Below, in pieces: positions 63,917 through 64,000 of a stretch of 64,000 nucleotides of DNA. The stretch is from Pelagibacteraceae bacterium AG-414-E02 (GTDB taxonomy: Bacteria > Pseudomonadota > Alphaproteobacteria > Pelagibacterales > Pelagibacteraceae), in NCBI GenBank assembly GCA_003214615.1, contig QCLK01000001.1, positions 278,501 to 342,500 of the forward strand, given 5' to 3'. How positions within the stretch are numbered: position 1 is the first letter of the stretch; each line of letters opens with the position of its first letter. Made by a program: the position numbers and the translations under genes. Under the pieces are notes generated by a model. It worked only from the letters and a program-made list of their open reading frames with translations. It ran no database searches and had not been told where the DNA came from.

Positions 63917-64000
63917 TAAATCAAGCCAATTGAGCTATTAGTACTGGTCAGCTACACGCGTTGCCGCGCTTCCACATCCAGCCTATCAACGTGGTGGTCT
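63917..64000 (-). rRNA. 23S ribosomal RNA, 3' end (partial)
   Basis: The minus strand of the last 84 bases reads like the 3' end of bacterial 23S rRNA: GACCACCACGTTGATAGGCT, then GCGTGTAGCTGACCAGTACT and AATAGCTCAATTGGCTTGAT, aligning well with the E. coli ending ACGTTGATAGGCCGGGTGTG through GTACTAATGAACCGTGAGGC. The 3' end is placed at about 63917 from the E. coli pattern and could be a few bases off. The gene continues beyond the window. No 5S rRNA follows in its usual place, consistent with a SAR11 HVR2 insertion between 23S and 5S. Confidence 0.93.

Overview
The window is very AT-rich and almost fully packed with genes. Its right edge holds the 3' end of a 23S rRNA gene on the minus strand (about 63917-64000). 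The base composition, tiny intergenic gaps, surface-glycan content and placement directly behind a 23S gene with no 5S fit the second hypervariable region (HVR2) of SAR11 marine bacteria (Candidatus Pelagibacter and relatives), where the glycan island is known to lie between the 23S and 5S genes. At least 63.8 kb separates the 23S end from any 5S here. The SAR11 assignment is an inference from context; no core marker gene is in the window.

Layout, in the direction of minus-strand transcription (right to left). (1) 63917-64000: 23S 3' end, then an imperfect hairpin, then a membrane protein that looks like a GT39-type glycosyltransferase fused to an FGE-sulfatase domain (61953-63824), then a cobalamin-type radical SAM protein (59897-61936). 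(2) 57672-59889: the only plus-strand genes, a radical SAM protein with an unusual cysteine motif and a short-chain dehydrogenase. (3) 57354-57391: two 15-bp palindromes overlapping a probable promoter. They stand at the head of an unbroken run of 58 minus-strand genes that opens with an EPS-associated MarR regulator and a NusG/RfaH-like antiterminator. (4) 48.5-56.5 kb: radical SAM proteins, a NeuB/NeuA-like pair, a DegT aminotransferase and a dehydrogenase-family protein lacking its metal ligands. (5) 36.6-48.5 kb: epimerases, a swapped HldE-like fusion, LicD, a split transketolase, NUDIX, a WbuC-like cupin and the 'sporadic carbohydrate cluster' proteins. (6) 31.4-36 kb: an ABC exporter followed by a CysC-like kinase, a Sat-like nucleotidyltransferase and a pyruvate-kinase-like protein. 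(7) 21-31.3 kb: two large radical SAM proteins, then most of a pseudaminic acid pathway (PseB, PseC, PseF, a 66-aa protein, PseH, PseI) with a probable glycan-assembly protein. (8) 14-21 kb: a second nonulosonate-like set (NeuB, NeuD, epimerase, aminotransferase). (9) 7-14.2 kb: a compact acyl cassette (acyl ligase, LuxE, LuxC, FabZ-like, radical SAM, ACP, dioxygenase, FabG-like). (10) 0-7 kb: a domain-permuted radical SAM protein, an AAC(3)-like acetyltransferase, another radical SAM protein, a second split transketolase and a truncated gene at the left edge.

Together the genes look like a strain-specific island for building, decorating and exporting a complex surface glycan that carries nonulosonic acids. 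The less expected parts are ten radical SAM proteins among about 62 genes, the Lux-type acyl reduction cassette, and the PK-like/Sat-like/CysC-like trio. I see no CRISPR array, transposase, tRNA or 5S rRNA in the window. The only stretch over 300 bases without a gene is 57348-57671.
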